NCBI RefSeq assembly: GCF_021646685.1
Contig: NZ_JAKJHW010000002.1
Location: 806,001 to 870,000 of the forward strand
DNA length: 64,000 bases
Origin: Pseudalkalibacillus salsuginis
GTDB lineage: Bacteria; Bacillota; Bacilli; Bacillales; Fictibacillaceae
Direction: 5' to 3'
In this document: piece by piece, positions 62,728 to 64,000 of the stretch
How positions within the stretch are numbered: position 1 is the first letter of the stretch
How the letters are laid out: each line of letters begins with the position of its first letter
The notes under the pieces: generated by a model
Database searches by the model: none
Told to the model about the DNA's origin: nothing
What the model saw: the letters and a program-made list of their open reading frames with translations, nothing else
Program-made: the position numbers and the translations under genes

Positions 62728-63366
62728 TCAAGGCAATGGTACAAGCTGATTCTGGACGGCGTAGATAACGGCCTGGGACCGGCTCTTCACGTTGATTTTC
62801 TTAAAAATCTTGCTGACATGGATTTTGACTGTTTTGTCACTGATATACAGCCTTTCTCCAATCTCTTTGTTGCTTAGCCCGTCAACCAGACAGATCAGCA
62901 CTTCCTTTTCTCGTTCTGTCAATTCCGATTTACCAGCTGGTTCACTTTTCTGGTTGTAATAGCCAAGCAGCTTCTTCGTCAATGAAGGATCGATCACAGA
63001 TTCACCTTTCGCTACGGTCCTGATCGCCTCGACGACTTGGACGGAAGGTGCGTCCTTCAGTAAATACCCATCCGCCCCTTCCCGGATTGCAGCCATGAAA
63101 TACTCGTCCATACTATGCATCGTCAAAATCAATATCTTCACATCTGGGTAATCCCTCTTTATAATCGCTGTCAGCTCGACCCCGTTTTTATCAGGTAAAT
63201 TGATATCCAGTAAGACGACATCCGGCTTCAACCCCTTAAGGATCTCTAAGGCGTTGTTCCCATTGACTGCCTCACCGACTACTTGAATGTCTTCTTCCAT
63301 TTCGAAAATATTTTTCAGCCCATCCCTTAAGACAGCATGATCATCCACGAGCATGACGTTGATCAT
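62728..63366 (-). CDS. NarL/LuxR-family response regulator
   Basis: 212 residues. Receiver domain 1-120 with Asp8/Asp9, phospho-acceptor Asp54 (VVLLDINLPD) and Lys in YLLKDAP; C-terminal LuxR HTH (about 145-210) with LTEREKEVLICLVDGLSNKE and ERLYISDKTVKIHVSKIFKK. Target genes unknown. It overlaps the kinase gene by 26 bp, so the two are translationally coupled. Confidence 0.93.
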   Translation of the reverse strand: MINVMLVDDHAVLRDGLKNIFEMEEDIQVVGEAVNGNNALEILKGLKPDVVLLDINLPDKNGVELTAIIKRDYPDVKILILTMHSMDEYFMAAIREGADGYLLKDAPSVQVVEAIRTVAKGESVIDPSLTKKLLGYYNQKSEPAGKSELTEREKEVLICLVDGLSNKEIGERLYISDKTVKIHVSKIFKKINVKSRSQAVIYAVQNQLVPLP

Positions 63367-64000
63367 CTTCCATTCCTCCTTCGAACCCGAGTTTCGGGAT
63401 CGTTAAATTGATCTCGGTTCCTTTTCCTTCTTTACTATCAATCTGCAAAACAGCACCGACTTTATCCGCTTGTTCATTCATGCTAAGTATTCCGAAGTGC
63501 GGATCGTTCTTCGCCTTCACCATCGCATCGAGTAATGAAAAGCCGATGCCATTGTCGGTCACCTTCAGGAGGACGTGTTCCTTCTGGTAACTGAGAAGCA
63601 CGTTTACTTTTGATGCCTCTGCATGCTTGATGATGTTCTGAAAGCTCTCCTGAAAAATATCGAACATGATTTTCTCCACCATCGTACTCAGAAAGATCGG
63701 GTTCCCTCTTTCTTCATAGCTGATATCAAGCCCGGTTTCCTGTTTGATGACATCGATCCGCTTAAGAACCGCTTGTTTCAAGCCGACTCGTTCTGTTTCG
63801 TATGGCCTCAATGCATAAATCGATTGTCGGATTTCTGTTAAACTGAGCCGGAGCTTAGCAAGGCTGTCCTTAACAAGATGATGGGACTCAGGTGGTTTTT
63901 GGTAGAATTTCCGTTCGGCGGTTTCCAGTTTCATGACTGCTCCTGCAAGCGATTGGGCAACACCATCATGTATGTCTCGAGCAATCCGGTTCCTCTCTTC
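63341..64000 (-). CDS. HisKA_3 sensor histidine kinase, 5' end beyond window
   Basis: The visible C-terminal part starts within EERNRIARDIHDGVAQSLAG, the HisKA_3 phospho-His motif, at the window edge, and ends with HATPase_c (NIIKHAEASKVNV, VTDNGIGFSL, HFGILSMNEQADKV). NarL-type partner kinase of the response regulator. The sensor/transmembrane part lies outside, so the signal and family (DegS-, LiaS- or DesK-like) cannot be decided. Confidence 0.9.
   Translation of the reverse strand, partial: EERNRIARDIHDGVAQSLAGAVMKLETAERKFYQKPPESHHLVKDSLAKLRLSLTEIRQSIYALRPYETERVGLKQAVLKRIDVIKQETGLDISYEERGNPIFLSTMVEKIMFDIFQESFQNIIKHAEASKVNVLLSYQKEHVLLKVTDNGIGFSLLDAMVKAKNDPHFGILSMNEQADKVGAVLQIDSKEGKGTEINLTIPKLGFEGGMEDDQRHARG

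Overview
The window looks like chromosomal DNA of a spore-forming member of the Bacillaceae. The evidence is a coat F-domain protein, the glpP-glpF-glpK-glpD order with two leader hairpins, small Bacillus families (DUF2188, DUF2512, YozQ, DUF421), RsbR/sigma-B type signals, strong AGGAGG ribosome binding sites and many TTG/GTG starts. I cannot name the genus from sequence alone. I see no tRNA, rRNA, CRISPR array, prophage or intact transposase.

Layout. 0-9.5 kb holds a secreted 5'-nucleotidase (truncated by the window edge), an S66 LD-carboxypeptidase, PhoD-type phosphatase, ThiM, a DUF4931 plus YcaQ-like DNA glycosylase pair, and a DedA plus UppP pair that fits undecaprenyl-phosphate recycling. 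9.6-19.7 kb is the most unusual part: two small hypothetical proteins (one ending in an Asp-Gln repeat), a long inverted repeat, a 52-bp hairpin-forming tandem array, and an 8.3-kb gene for a 2757-residue protein of about 27 beta-sandwich repeats with no signal peptide or wall anchor. 20-38.5 kb is mixed accessory and housekeeping material: MATE exporter, several GNAT acetyltransferases, PhzF, PEP carboxylase, YkuD transpeptidase, cyanophycinase-like peptidase, DUF421 protein, amino-acid permease and an aminoglycoside 6-adenylyltransferase. It also holds three decayed genes (Nudix, AraC, NTF2-like). 39-51 kb holds a PAS sensor kinase, a LacI-type regulator divergent from a 43-residue membrane peptide, a subtilase, three tandem Cys-rich small proteins, a large catalase with a sigma-B-like promoter, an RsbR paralogue and a CotF-like coat protein. 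51.5-56.5 kb is the glycerol regulon. 56.7-64 kb holds a secreted LVIVD-repeat protein, a multidomain M36 metalloprotease, a histidine phosphatase and a NarL-type two-component system cut by the window end.

Non-coding structure is rich. Four copies (plus one partial) of a roughly 150-185-bp structured repeat lie in intergenic regions, always in the same orientation. Five intergenic arrays of about 17-21-bp degenerate repeats sit at gene 3' ends. Many start sites were re-chosen from the Shine-Dalgarno spacing, and each entry says so.

The main candidates for something undescribed are the giant repeat protein and its locus, the triplet of Cys-rich proteins, the 43-residue peptide with its own terminator, and the two classes of intergenic repeats.
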